The translations under genes and the position numbers were made by a program. Positions 1 through 6,442 of a stretch of 31,062 nt of DNA are shown piece by piece; position 1 is the first letter of the stretch; every line of letters starts with the position of its first letter. Origin of the DNA: Gammaproteobacteria bacterium (GTDB lineage: Bacteria; Pseudomonadota; Gammaproteobacteria; Chromatiales; Chromatiaceae); assembly GCA_030620735.1 (NCBI GenBank), contig JAUXDV010000002.1, forward strand, positions 1-31,062, written 5' to 3'. The notes beneath the pieces are model-generated. The model was not told where the DNA came from, did no database searches, and saw only the letters and a program-made list of their open reading frames with translations.

Positions 1-335
1 ATACGGCTATTCCCGAGGCAATTATCAAGGCTGTTGAGACCCTGGACCTGCAGGGACACAGGATCATTGATTCCGCACTGAAACATGGCTGGAGCGTCCT
101 GCTCACCGCTGACCATGGCAACTGCGACGAGATGGTCGATCCTGTCGGCGGACAGCCGCATACACGACATACCGGCTACCCTGTGCCTCTGCTGGTGGCA
201 GGCGCGGGAGATGTCCAGCTCGGCATAGGCCGGGGACTGGCGGATATCGCTCCAACCGTACTGGATCTGCTCGATATTCCCCGGCCGCGTGAGATGACCG
301 GCCGCAGCATGATTCTGAAAGGAAAACTGATTTAA
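1..335 (+). CDS. gpmI: 2,3-bisphosphoglycerate-independent phosphoglycerate mutase, C-terminal part
   Basis: The reading frame is open from base 3 and encodes the last 110 or so residues of a cofactor-independent phosphoglycerate mutase, the glycolytic enzyme that interconverts 3- and 2-phosphoglycerate in the cytosol. Visible family features are TADHGNCDEM, the metal-binding Asp-His of the alkaline-phosphatase-like domain, followed by HTRHT and PVPLLVAG, and the usual ending DIAPTVLDLLDIPRPREMTG. The N-terminal phosphotransferase part lies outside the window. Six bases separate its stop codon from the next gene, a sugar kinase, so the two are probably co-transcribed. The assignment to this family is firm; only the 5' end is missing. 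Confidence 0.93.
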   Translation, partial: TAIPEAIIKAVETLDLQGHRIIDSALKHGWSVLLTADHGNCDEMVDPVGGQPHTRHTGYPVPLLVAGAGDVQLGIGRGLADIAPTVLDLLDIPRPREMTGRSMILKGKLI

Positions 336-341
336 ACGAGA

Positions 342-1307
342 ATGACCATGTCTAAACACAGTAAAACAGAACCTATCGCCGTGCTCGCACTGAATCCCTC
401 TCTGGACATCAGTTACGAGGTGACGCAACTGCTGGACGACCAGAAAGTCCCCTCGATGAATACCCGCTATGAGCCCGGGGGGAATGGCATCAATGTCTCG
501 GAAACTCTCAGCAGGCTGGATATCCCTGTCAACTGCTCGTGCATCATTGCCGGGCATGTCGGAGAGTTTGTGCTGCAGCTGCTGGAGTATGAACTCCATG
601 ACCTCCACTATCTCAGTGTCGATGGAGAGTCCCGCATCAACACGATAATCATGCAACGCAGTCCCCAGGGGCAGTGTGAAGTCGATGGCAGCGGACCGGA
701 TGTTCCTGAATCGGTACTACAGGAGATAGAGGAGTTATTCATGAAAGCCTGCAACAGTGGCTTCGGCATCATGAGCGGCTCTGTCCCCCCCGGCGTTCCT
801 GATGACACCTACGGACGCCTGGCCAAAAAAATCAGGGCGCAGGGAGGCAAGGCCGTGGTCGATGCATATGGCTCCCTGCTGGAAAAATCCCTTGATTCAA
901 AACCATTTTTGCTCAGAGTGAATCAATATGCGCTTGAGATGTATACGCGCAAGAAACTGCGCAAACTTGATGAGGTCGTCGCCATCACCCGTCAGTTCCA
1001 GCAGGATCATGAGCTGAATCATGTCTGCGTCACCTTTGGAGAGTATGGCGCCCTGCTGCTGGATTCAAAATACACTTATGTCTGCACACCGCCCAAGACT
1101 CATATTCGCTCTACAGTTGGCTCTGGCGATGCCCTGCTCGCGGGACTGGTGGCCACCTATGCATCAGGGGGAGACAGCGCCGCCGCATTGAAACTTGGCG
1201 TCGCCTGTGGAACAGCGACAACCACCCACGCCGGGACAGGACTCTGCAGCCGTGACGAGGTCGACCGGTTGCTGGGAGAGCTCGAGGTCAAGCGTCTCGA
1301 TAGCTAA
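342..1307 (+). CDS. PfkB-family sugar (phosphofructo)kinase
   Basis: A 321-residue PfkB/ribokinase-superfamily kinase of the 1-phosphofructokinase/tagatose-6-phosphate kinase branch. It begins with the NPSLDISYEV segment, carries a glycine-rich GGNGINVSETL motif near residues 46-56, has SGSVPPGVPDDTYGRLA in the middle, and near residue 263 has TVGSGDALLAGLVATYASGG with the catalytic-base Asp (GSGD). Such enzymes transfer phosphate from ATP to fructose 6-phosphate, fructose 1-phosphate or related sugars; the substrate cannot be read from sequence. Two details differ from typical members: GGNG where GGKG or GGGG is usual, and LRVNQYALE where KPNxxEL is common. The start could be 342 or the ATG at 348. 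It follows gpmI closely, consistent with a glycolytic role. Confidence 0.8.
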   Translation: MTMSKHSKTEPIAVLALNPSLDISYEVTQLLDDQKVPSMNTRYEPGGNGINVSETLSRLDIPVNCSCIIAGHVGEFVLQLLEYELHDLHYLSVDGESRINTIIMQRSPQGQCEVDGSGPDVPESVLQEIEELFMKACNSGFGIMSGSVPPGVPDDTYGRLAKKIRAQGGKAVVDAYGSLLEKSLDSKPFLLRVNQYALEMYTRKKLRKLDEVVAITRQFQQDHELNHVCVTFGEYGALLLDSKYTYVCTPPKTHIRSTVGSGDALLAGLVATYASGGDSAAALKLGVACGTATTTHAGTGLCSRDEVDRLLGELEVKRLDS

Positions 1308-1363
1308 GGAGCTGTCCAAATACCACCAGCAAAAATCACGCCTTTGCGGTATGCTACGTCGCC

Positions 1364-2662
1364 ATGAGCGATAAACACTTAACAGATACGACATTTGCCA
1401 GCTTCAACCTCGATGCGAGCATTCAGCAGGGACTGGACGAAGCCGGTTTTACGCATTGCACCCCCATCCAGCAACAGAGCATTCCAATTGCCATGAAGGG
1501 TCGGGATGTTGCAGGACAGGCGCAGACCGGCACGGGCAAGACAGCTGCCTTCATGGTTGCAACACTGCAGTTTTTGCACGACCACCCTGCCCCCCCTGAT
1601 CGCAAGCCCAATCAACCGCGCGCTTTCATCGTGGCGCCGACCCGCGAGCTTGCCATCCAGATCCACAAGGATGCGGAGCAACTGGGCAAGCACTGCGGTC
1701 ACAAGATGCGCGTGGTCTACGGTGGCTCGGGTTACGAGCAGCAGCGTGATTCACTCAAAGATGTCGACATCCTGGTCGGCACTCCGGGCCGCCTGATCGA
1801 CTATTTCAAACAGCATATCTACAACCTGCGCGCACTCCAGGTGGTGATCATCGACGAAGCCGATCGCATGTTCGACCTGGGTTTTATCACGGATATCCGC
1901 TATCTGCTGCGGCACATGCCGCCGCCGGAAAAACGTCTCGGCATGCTGTTCTCCGCAACTCTCAGCTTTCGCGTCTCCGAGCTTGCCTACGAGCACATGA
2001 ATGACCCGCAGGTGATCAAGATCGAAACGGAGACGGTCACTGGGGAGAATGTCACCCAACGCGGCTACATGATCTCCAATGATGAGAAGATCGCCCTGCT
2101 GATCGGCTTGATGCAGCATCACGAACCTTCACGCACCATCATTTTCGTCAACACCAAACGTACTGCAGACGAGGTATGGGGATTTCTCGAGGGCAATGGC
2201 TTCTCCTGCGCCATCCTCTCCGGTGACGTGCCACAGCGTAAACGTATTGCGCTGCTGGAGAAATTTCAACATGGCGAATTAAAGATTCTGGTAGCCACGG
2301 ATGTCGCTGCACGCGGCCTGCATATTCCGGACGTTACCCATGTCATCAACTATGATTTGCCACAGGACGGTGAGGATTATGTGCATCGCATCGGACGCAC
2401 AGCACGCGCCGGTTCAAGCGGAGACGCCATCAGCCTGGTGTGCGAAACCCACGCCATGTCACTTCCTGACATCGAATCCTACATCAAGAGTCGCATTCCT
2501 CTGGAGATGCCGGACGCATCGCTGATTGCCGATATTGATCCCAAAAGCCGCAAGCGTCAGCCCAGGCGACCACGCCCTGCCAACAGGCAGCAGCGCGGAA
2601 GAAGCAACTCACGCAGAGGCGGTGGTAATCGCGGGCAGAATCGCGGCGGCCGCCATCGTTAG
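1364..2662 (+). CDS. rhlB: DEAD-box RNA helicase RhlB
   Basis: A 432-residue ATP-dependent RNA helicase, very similar along its length to what I know of E. coli RhlB, the degradosome helicase that unwinds structured mRNA for RNase E and PNPase. Motifs in order: the Q-motif around CTPIQQ (residues 32-37), Walker A AQTGTGKT (53-60), PTRELA (92-97), DEAD (164-167), SAT (197-199), ATDVAARGLHIPDVTHV and HRIGRTARAG in the second RecA domain. The C-terminus, from about residue 390, is an Arg/Gly/Asn-rich basic tail expected to bind RNA. The ATG is chosen because the N-terminus (MSDKHLTDTTFASF) matches RhlB. It stands 56 bp after the kinase gene, and a dispersed repeat follows its stop. Confidence 0.93.
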   Translation: MSDKHLTDTTFASFNLDASIQQGLDEAGFTHCTPIQQQSIPIAMKGRDVAGQAQTGTGKTAAFMVATLQFLHDHPAPPDRKPNQPRAFIVAPTRELAIQIHKDAEQLGKHCGHKMRVVYGGSGYEQQRDSLKDVDILVGTPGRLIDYFKQHIYNLRALQVVIIDEADRMFDLGFITDIRYLLRHMPPPEKRLGMLFSATLSFRVSELAYEHMNDPQVIKIETETVTGENVTQRGYMISNDEKIALLIGLMQHHEPSRTIIFVNTKRTADEVWGFLEGNGFSCAILSGDVPQRKRIALLEKFQHGELKILVATDVAARGLHIPDVTHVINYDLPQDGEDYVHRIGRTARAGSSGDAISLVCETHAMSLPDIESYIKSRIPLEMPDASLIADIDPKSRKRQPRRPRPANRQQRGRSNSRRGGGNRGQNRGGRHR

Positions 2663-2702
2663 TAATCCTGGAACAACAAACTTCAGTACAAGTGAACCAA
2701 AT

Positions 2703-2773
2703 CTCAATAATGACTCTCGCAAAGGCGCAAAGCTCGCCAAGAAAAACCTTTGCGGTCTTGGCGTCTTCGCCTA
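2703..2773. repeat. Dispersed imperfect palindrome, CGCAAAG/CGCCAAGA family, copy 1
   Basis: About 70 bp with arms made of degenerate 8-9 nt units (CGCAAAGG, CGCAAAGCT, CGCCAAGAA, and the reverse on the right side). The reverse complement of the element at 11756-11831 matches it along most of its length, including the flanking AATAATGACTCTCGC. It starts about 40 bp after the rhlB stop. It could form a hairpin in the rhlB transcript. Confidence 0.8.
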
Positions 2774-2865
2774 CAGGGATCGTAGGTGAGGGGCGTGAGC
2801 AGGACGCGGAAGCTTTGCGAGAGAAAAAAATCTCTTTTATAGTCAGTCAGTCTGAGACATGATCT

Positions 2866-2888
2866 TATTAGGAATATGATTCCTAATA
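2866..2888. promoter_or_regulatory. Palindrome over the start of the YkgJ-family gene
   Basis: Perfect inverted repeat with 10-nt arms, TATTAGGAAT and ATTCCTAATA, separated by the three bases ATG. The central ATG (2876) is one of the two possible start codons, and the second (2888) touches the right arm. The Shine-Dalgarno-like AGGA lies inside the left arm. It could be a repressor operator or an mRNA hairpin that hides the ribosome binding site; the sequence alone does not decide. Confidence 0.6.
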
Positions 2889-3250
2889 TGCAAGAGAACA
2901 AATGCAGTCGCTGCACACAATCTGTATGTTGCAACTACATGACAGAGGCGCTTGGAACGCCGCGCAGCAAGGTGGATTTCGAACATCTGCTGTGGCAGGT
3001 TTCCCACCAGGGAGTAGAAGCCTACAAGGATGAGAGCGGCTGGTATCTGATGTTTCACGGCCGCTGCGAACATCTGCAGGCCGACGGCGGCTGCGGGATC
3101 TACGCAAGCCGCCCGCAGATTTGTCGTGACTACGAGAATGAGTGGTGCGAATTCGACGAACCAGCCCACAAACACTTCCAACTCTATTTCAGAAACTACG
3201 CTGAACTGCTGGCTTACTGCAAAAAACGCTTCAAGCGGTGGGGAGGTTAG
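2876..3250 (+). CDS. YkgJ-family cysteine-cluster protein
   Basis: A 124-residue (or 120 from ATG 2888) small protein of the YkgJ/UPF0153 type. These proteins have a conserved set of cysteines thought to bind zinc or an Fe-S cluster; their function is unknown. The cysteines are visible as CSRC (C-x2-C) and a CC pair near the N-terminus, a Cys in GRCEHL, CGIYASRPQICRDY in the core and a Cys in NEWCEF. The IYASRPQICRDY block is the family hallmark. The Shine-Dalgarno choice is ambiguous: AGGA is only two bases from ATG 2876 but about fourteen from ATG 2888. A palindrome covers both starts. The gene is monocistronic, converging on ppk2 across a strong hairpin. Confidence 0.8.
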   Translation: MIPNMQENKCSRCTQSVCCNYMTEALGTPRSKVDFEHLLWQVSHQGVEAYKDESGWYLMFHGRCEHLQADGGCGIYASRPQICRDYENEWCEFDEPAHKHFQLYFRNYAELLAYCKKRFKRWGG

Positions 3251-3292
3251 GAAAAGTTTTAAGTTTTAAGTCATTTGGCATTGCGAGAAGCA

Positions 3293-3326
3293 TAGGGTGC
3301 AATGCGCTGTCGCTTATTGCACCCTA
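3293..3326. terminator. Bidirectional hairpin between convergent genes
   Basis: Perfect 11-bp stem (TAGGGTGCAAT / ATTGCACCCTA) with a 12-nt loop, between the YkgJ-family gene and ppk2, whose 3' ends face each other. No long T-run follows. The GGGTGCAAT...ATTGCACCC arms resemble a repeat that I recall as common in many proteobacterial genomes. A single arm-like fragment, GCATTGCACC, also occurs near 18504. Confidence 0.55.
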
Positions 3327-3336
3327 CGGTTTTGAA

Positions 3337-4191
3337 TCAGGGATAGATTTCAGGAACAAAGGTCTGGTCCGACATCGGCGGGCGGACATAGCCGATGCCC
3401 TCTTTTCTTTCCGGCAGCTTGATCGGCTCGGGCGTCAGATCTTCATAGGGAATCTGACTCAGCAGATGATGAATACAATTGAGGCGCGCATGCTTCTTGA
3501 TATCGGAGTTGACTACGTACCAGGGCGCCTGCTTGATATCCGTATGTGCGAACATCTGATCCTTGGCCTTGGAGTATTCGAGCCAGCGTGAGCGTGACTC
3601 CAGATCCATCGGGCTGAGTTTCCAGCGCTTCAGGGGTTCGCTGAGGCGGCTCTGAAAACGCTTCTCCTGCTCCTCGTCAGAGACCGAAAACCAGTACTTG
3701 ATCAGAATAATACCGGAGCGCACCAGCATGCGTTCAAATTCAGGGCAGGAGCGCAGAAATTCACGATACTCCTCCTCGGTGCAAAATCCCATGACACGTT
3801 CGACGCCGGCGCGGTTGTACCAGCTGCGATCGAACAGTACGATCTCACCGGCAGAGGGGAGATGCGGCGAATAGCGCTGGAAATACCACTGCGTGGTCTC
3901 TCTCTCGGTGGGGGCCGGCAGCGCGGCAATTCTGCAAATGCGAGGATTGAGATACTGTGCGATACGTTTGATCACGCCACCCTTGCCGGCGGCATCACGC
4001 CCCTCGAAAACAACAACGACCTTGAGGCCCTTGTGCTTGACCCACTCCTGCAGCTTGACCAGCTCTACCTGGAGTCGAAACAGCTCCTTTTCATAGGCAG
4101 CCGTCGAAATTTTCTTAGCCTTCTTCCTCTCACTCTCTTCATAATTCTCAACCTCTCTGCTTTTCGCATTTTTATTCTTTTTATGCCCCAT
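3337..4191 (-). CDS. ppk2: Polyphosphate kinase 2 (PPK2) family
   Basis: A 284-residue PPK2-family enzyme, which uses polyphosphate to phosphorylate nucleoside diphosphates (or the reverse). Walker A is FEGRDAAGKGG (about residues 62-72) and Walker B is DRSWYNRAGVERVMGF (from residue 121). The downstream KRWKLSPMDLESRSRW segment is typical of the lid region, and the GYVRPPMSDQTFVPEIYP end is typical of single-domain class I members. A basic leader (about residues 1-30) precedes the fold. The start at 4191 is chosen because GAGGAG lies seven bases upstream, although the frame is open nine codons further. Nucleotide preference (GDP or ADP) is not evident. It is not linked to ppk1 or ppx here. 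Confidence 0.9.
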   Translation of the reverse strand: MGHKKNKNAKSREVENYEESERKKAKKISTAAYEKELFRLQVELVKLQEWVKHKGLKVVVVFEGRDAAGKGGVIKRIAQYLNPRICRIAALPAPTERETTQWYFQRYSPHLPSAGEIVLFDRSWYNRAGVERVMGFCTEEEYREFLRSCPEFERMLVRSGIILIKYWFSVSDEEQEKRFQSRLSEPLKRWKLSPMDLESRSRWLEYSKAKDQMFAHTDIKQAPWYVVNSDIKKHARLNCIHHLLSQIPYEDLTPEPIKLPERKEGIGYVRPPMSDQTFVPEIYP

Positions 4192-4315
4192 GATGTAGCT
4201 CCTCGCTGAAATAACCAATTGTTTGTGAGGTTACCAGCAGATGGAGTTTGATGCGAGTATTTCCTGATGAAATGTAGCAGGGTCAGAAACGGAGTTTGAC
4301 GCTGACCTCCCTTAA

Positions 4316-4467
4316 GGAAGCTGAATGAACCGATGGGATGGGGGGTTCGGGGGAAGGGCAGACTGAAAGTCAACTATATCTCATTGAGATTTACCCCTTC
4401 CCCCGTAGACAAACTTGCAAGTATCTCTGATCGAAGCGCGTAGCACTTCGATCAGAGATACTAGCGC
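4316..4467. repeat. Two-hairpin dispersed element, copy 1
   Basis: About 150 bp. It starts near CTGAA, continues through GATGGGATGGGGGG, has a stem GGGGGAAGGG (4349-4358) / CCCTTCCCCC (4395-4404), then CGTAG, and ends with a second hairpin at 4420-4462. The same architecture, with the GGGGGAAGGG blocks identical and the last hairpin diverged, recurs at 12631-12785. In both copies the last hairpin abuts the stop codon of a minus-strand gene. Upstream, 4192-4315 holds only the ppk2 leader and a weak GGTCAG...CTGACC inverted pair. Confidence 0.75.
4420..4462 (-). terminator. 17-bp perfect hairpin at the end of the permease pair
   Basis: Arms 4420-4436 and 4446-4462 are perfectly complementary, with a 9-nt loop. 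The stop codon of the upstream permease gene (4463-4461) overlaps its first bases, so it lies exactly at the 3' end of that transcript. There is no T-run, so it may protect the 3' end or pause RNA polymerase instead of being a classical intrinsic terminator. Confidence 0.5.
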
Positions 4468-5246
4468 ACATCCAACCTGTCCCTCATCCAGTCGCCCAGC
4501 AGGTTTGCAGAGAGCACCACCAGCATGATGGCGATGCCGGGAAAAATGGCAAGATGCGGCGCCACCAGCAGAAAGCCCGCCCCTTCACGGATCATGCTGC
4601 CCCATGATGCCTGCGGCGGCTGCACTCCGAGGCCGAGAAATGAGAGCCCCGCTTCAGCGACAATGACTGCAGCGAGGCCAAAGCTGGCTTCGACCAGCAG
4701 CGGTGCCATCATCAATGGCAGCAGGTGGCGGAAGACGATTCTGCCCTGACCGCTGCCGAGCGCTACCGCCGCTGTGATGTGTTCACGTGTGCGCAGACTC
4801 ATCGCCTGTGAGCGGGCCAGCCTGGCATAACCTACCCAGCCGACACTGGATATTGCAATGATGAGATTTTCAATGCCGGGACCGAGAATTGCAGCCAGTG
4901 CAATCGCCAGCAGAATCCCCGGGAACGCCAGCATGATGTCGATCACCCTGGAGACAAGGTGATCGAGAGCACCGCCGGTATAACCACTGACAGCTCCGAT
5001 TACCGTTCCCGCCAGCGCGGAGATGAACACGGTCGAAAAAGCCACTACAAAAGCGATGCGCGCGCCGGCAATCAGCCGCTCAGCGACCGAACGTCCCAAG
5101 CCATCATTTCCCAGCCAGAAGTCAGCCGAGGGTGCAGCGAGAATAGCAGGCAGGTGTATTTCGTTTGGAGAGATCGGCAGCAGCGGCTCCAACAGGGCCG
5201 CTGCAATCCACAGCAGCAGGATGACAAAAGCAACCCGCTGTTTCAC
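4461..5246 (-). CDS. ABC transporter permease, DppC/OppC/NikC type
   Basis: A 261-residue inner-membrane permease of the peptide/nickel ABC importer family. It has an N-terminal membrane helix, the SADFWLGNDGLGRS loop after it, several further helices, and near the C-terminus LGLGVQPPQASWGSMI, a signature of DppC-type subunits. The coupling-helix region that contacts the ATPase is around EHITAAVALGSGQGRIVFRH. I take the GTG at 5246 as the start because it overlaps the stop of the partner permease by four bases (GTGA), a usual sign of translational coupling, and because the family begins close to this point; the frame is open further upstream. No binding protein or ATPase gene is adjacent, so the substrate is unknown. 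Confidence 0.85.
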   Translation of the reverse strand: MKQRVAFVILLLWIAAALLEPLLPISPNEIHLPAILAAPSADFWLGNDGLGRSVAERLIAGARIAFVVAFSTVFISALAGTVIGAVSGYTGGALDHLVSRVIDIMLAFPGILLAIALAAILGPGIENLIIAISSVGWVGYARLARSQAMSLRTREHITAAVALGSGQGRIVFRHLLPLMMAPLLVEASFGLAAVIVAEAGLSFLGLGVQPPQASWGSMIREGAGFLLVAPHLAIFPGIAIMLVVLSANLLGDWMRDRLDVR

Positions 5247-6151
5247 TGGGTTCTGATCCGCGGATCCAGCAATTGATAGAGTAGATCCGTGGTTGTATTG
5301 ATCAACAGGTAACTCACTGCAACAAGCAGCACACACCCCTGCACCAGCGGGTAATCACGTTTCTGAATCGATTCGATCAGCAGTGAGCCGATGCCCGGCC
5401 AGGAGAAAACCGTCTCGGTGATGACGGCGCCTGCCAGCAAGGCGCCTAATTGCAGCCCCAACAGGGTCACAACGGGCAGCATCGTATTCATCAATGCATG
5501 TCTCCAGATGACGCTGCTCTCTTTTAGGCCTTTTGCGCGGGCGGTGCGAATGTAATCCTCATTGAGCACCTCCAGCAGCGTACTGCGCACCATTCGCGCC
5601 AGCACGGCTGACAAGGATGCGCCAAGCGTAATTGCCGGCAAAATCAACGAGCCTGGCTGCTCACGGCCGCTCACCGGTGTCCATCCAAGCCACAGTGAAA
5701 ACAGCAGGATCAGCATTGGTCCGAGCCAGAAGTTGGGGATCGATACGCCCAGCAGCGACATGGTCATGGCGCCGCTGTCCCAGGCGGTTCCCCGTCTCCT
5801 GGCCGCCATGACGCCAAGCGGTATCGCAATCAGCACAGCAATGAGAAAAGCGGCCAGAGCCAGCTCCAGGGTTGCAGGGAAACGCTCCGCCAGTAAAGCA
5901 GTGACTGATTGACTGCTGTGCAGAGATCTACCGAGATCCAGTGACAGCAGATTGACCATGTAGCTGCGGTATTGCTGCAGCAGCGGCTGATCGAGCCCCA
6001 ACTGTTGACGCAGTGCATTGCGATCGGCAGGCCTTGCCGAATCACCCAGGATGTATTCAACCGGGTCACCCGGAATGAGGTGAATCAGAAAGAAGACCAG
6101 GGTGACGACCCCAAACAGGGTGATCAGGGCGGAGAGCAGGCGTGAGGTCAT
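5243..6151 (-). CDS. ABC transporter permease, DppB/OppB/NikB type
   Basis: A 302-residue inner-membrane permease, partner of the following DppC-type gene. Visible features: N-terminal helix followed by LIHLIPGDPVEYILGD (the typical PGDP motif), the ALRQQLGLDQPL segment, about six transmembrane helices, and the cytoplasmic EAA-type loop EDYIRTARAKGLKESSVIWRHA that contacts the ATPase. The ending DLLYQLLDPRIRTQ is typical. Usually the DppBC channel is coupled to DppD/F ATPases and a periplasmic DppA-like protein, none of which is present here. No clear ribosome binding site precedes the ATG, and everything up to trpB upstream is repeat sequence. Confidence 0.87.
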   Translation of the reverse strand: MTSRLLSALITLFGVVTLVFFLIHLIPGDPVEYILGDSARPADRNALRQQLGLDQPLLQQYRSYMVNLLSLDLGRSLHSSQSVTALLAERFPATLELALAAFLIAVLIAIPLGVMAARRRGTAWDSGAMTMSLLGVSIPNFWLGPMLILLFSLWLGWTPVSGREQPGSLILPAITLGASLSAVLARMVRSTLLEVLNEDYIRTARAKGLKESSVIWRHALMNTMLPVVTLLGLQLGALLAGAVITETVFSWPGIGSLLIESIQKRDYPLVQGCVLLVAVSYLLINTTTDLLYQLLDPRIRTQ

Positions 6152-6157
6152 TGATTG

Positions 6158-6230
6158 AAGTTTGCAGTCGTCAGTCGTCAGTTGGCAACGAAAGAAAGTT
6201 TGCAGTCGTCAGTTCGCAGTTGGCAAAAGT
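6158..6230. repeat. GCAGTCGTCAGT-type repeat, copy next to the DppB-type gene
   Basis: Two direct copies of about 35 bp, each starting TTTGCAGTCGTCAGT and running to AGTTGGCAA. The same units recur in opposite orientation at 6377-6442 and on both sides of the spacer at 7783-7952, so trpB is bracketed by this family. It ends seven bases from the permease start codon. Confidence 0.75.
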
Positions 6231-6244
6231 CTAATCGGGTCATT

Positions 6245-6364
6245 AAATCAATGGTAAATCAATGGAAATCAATGAAATCAATGGGGTCAGAGTCGATTGG
6301 TAATACAGCCCACTAGCGGAATCCTACCAATCGACTTTACCAATCGACTCTGACCCCATTGATT
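6245..6364. repeat. AATCAATGG tandem array leading into a 28-bp perfect palindrome
   Basis: Four degenerate copies of a 9-11 nt unit (AAATCAATGGT type) at 6245-6283 run into an inverted repeat with perfect 28-nt arms, 6276-6303 and 6337-6364, and a 33-nt centre. The arm core is GGGGTCAGAGTCGATTGG. Part of the right arm (ACCAATCGACT) is duplicated inside the centre at 6325. The arms resemble TCTGACCCC-type repeats I associate with REP-associated transposase loci, but no transposase is present here. Confidence 0.8.
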
Positions 6365-6376
6365 ACCCCATTGATT

Positions 6377-6442
6377 CCTGCCTACTGCCTACTGCAAACT
6401 GAAGACTGCCAACTTTTTTTTACTGAAGACTGCCAACTTTCT
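6377..6442. repeat. GCAGTC-type repeat at the 3' end of trpB
   Basis: Runs of ACTGCCTACTGCAAACTG and two copies of ACTGAAGACTGCCAACTTT. The reverse complement corresponds to the units at 6158-6230. It touches the trpB stop codon (6445-6443), so it is the 3' untranslated region of that gene. Confidence 0.75.

Noticed and set aside
4273..4310. GGTCAG...CTGACC as a separate transposon end
   Set aside because: Only six bases per arm pair; too short to support alone.
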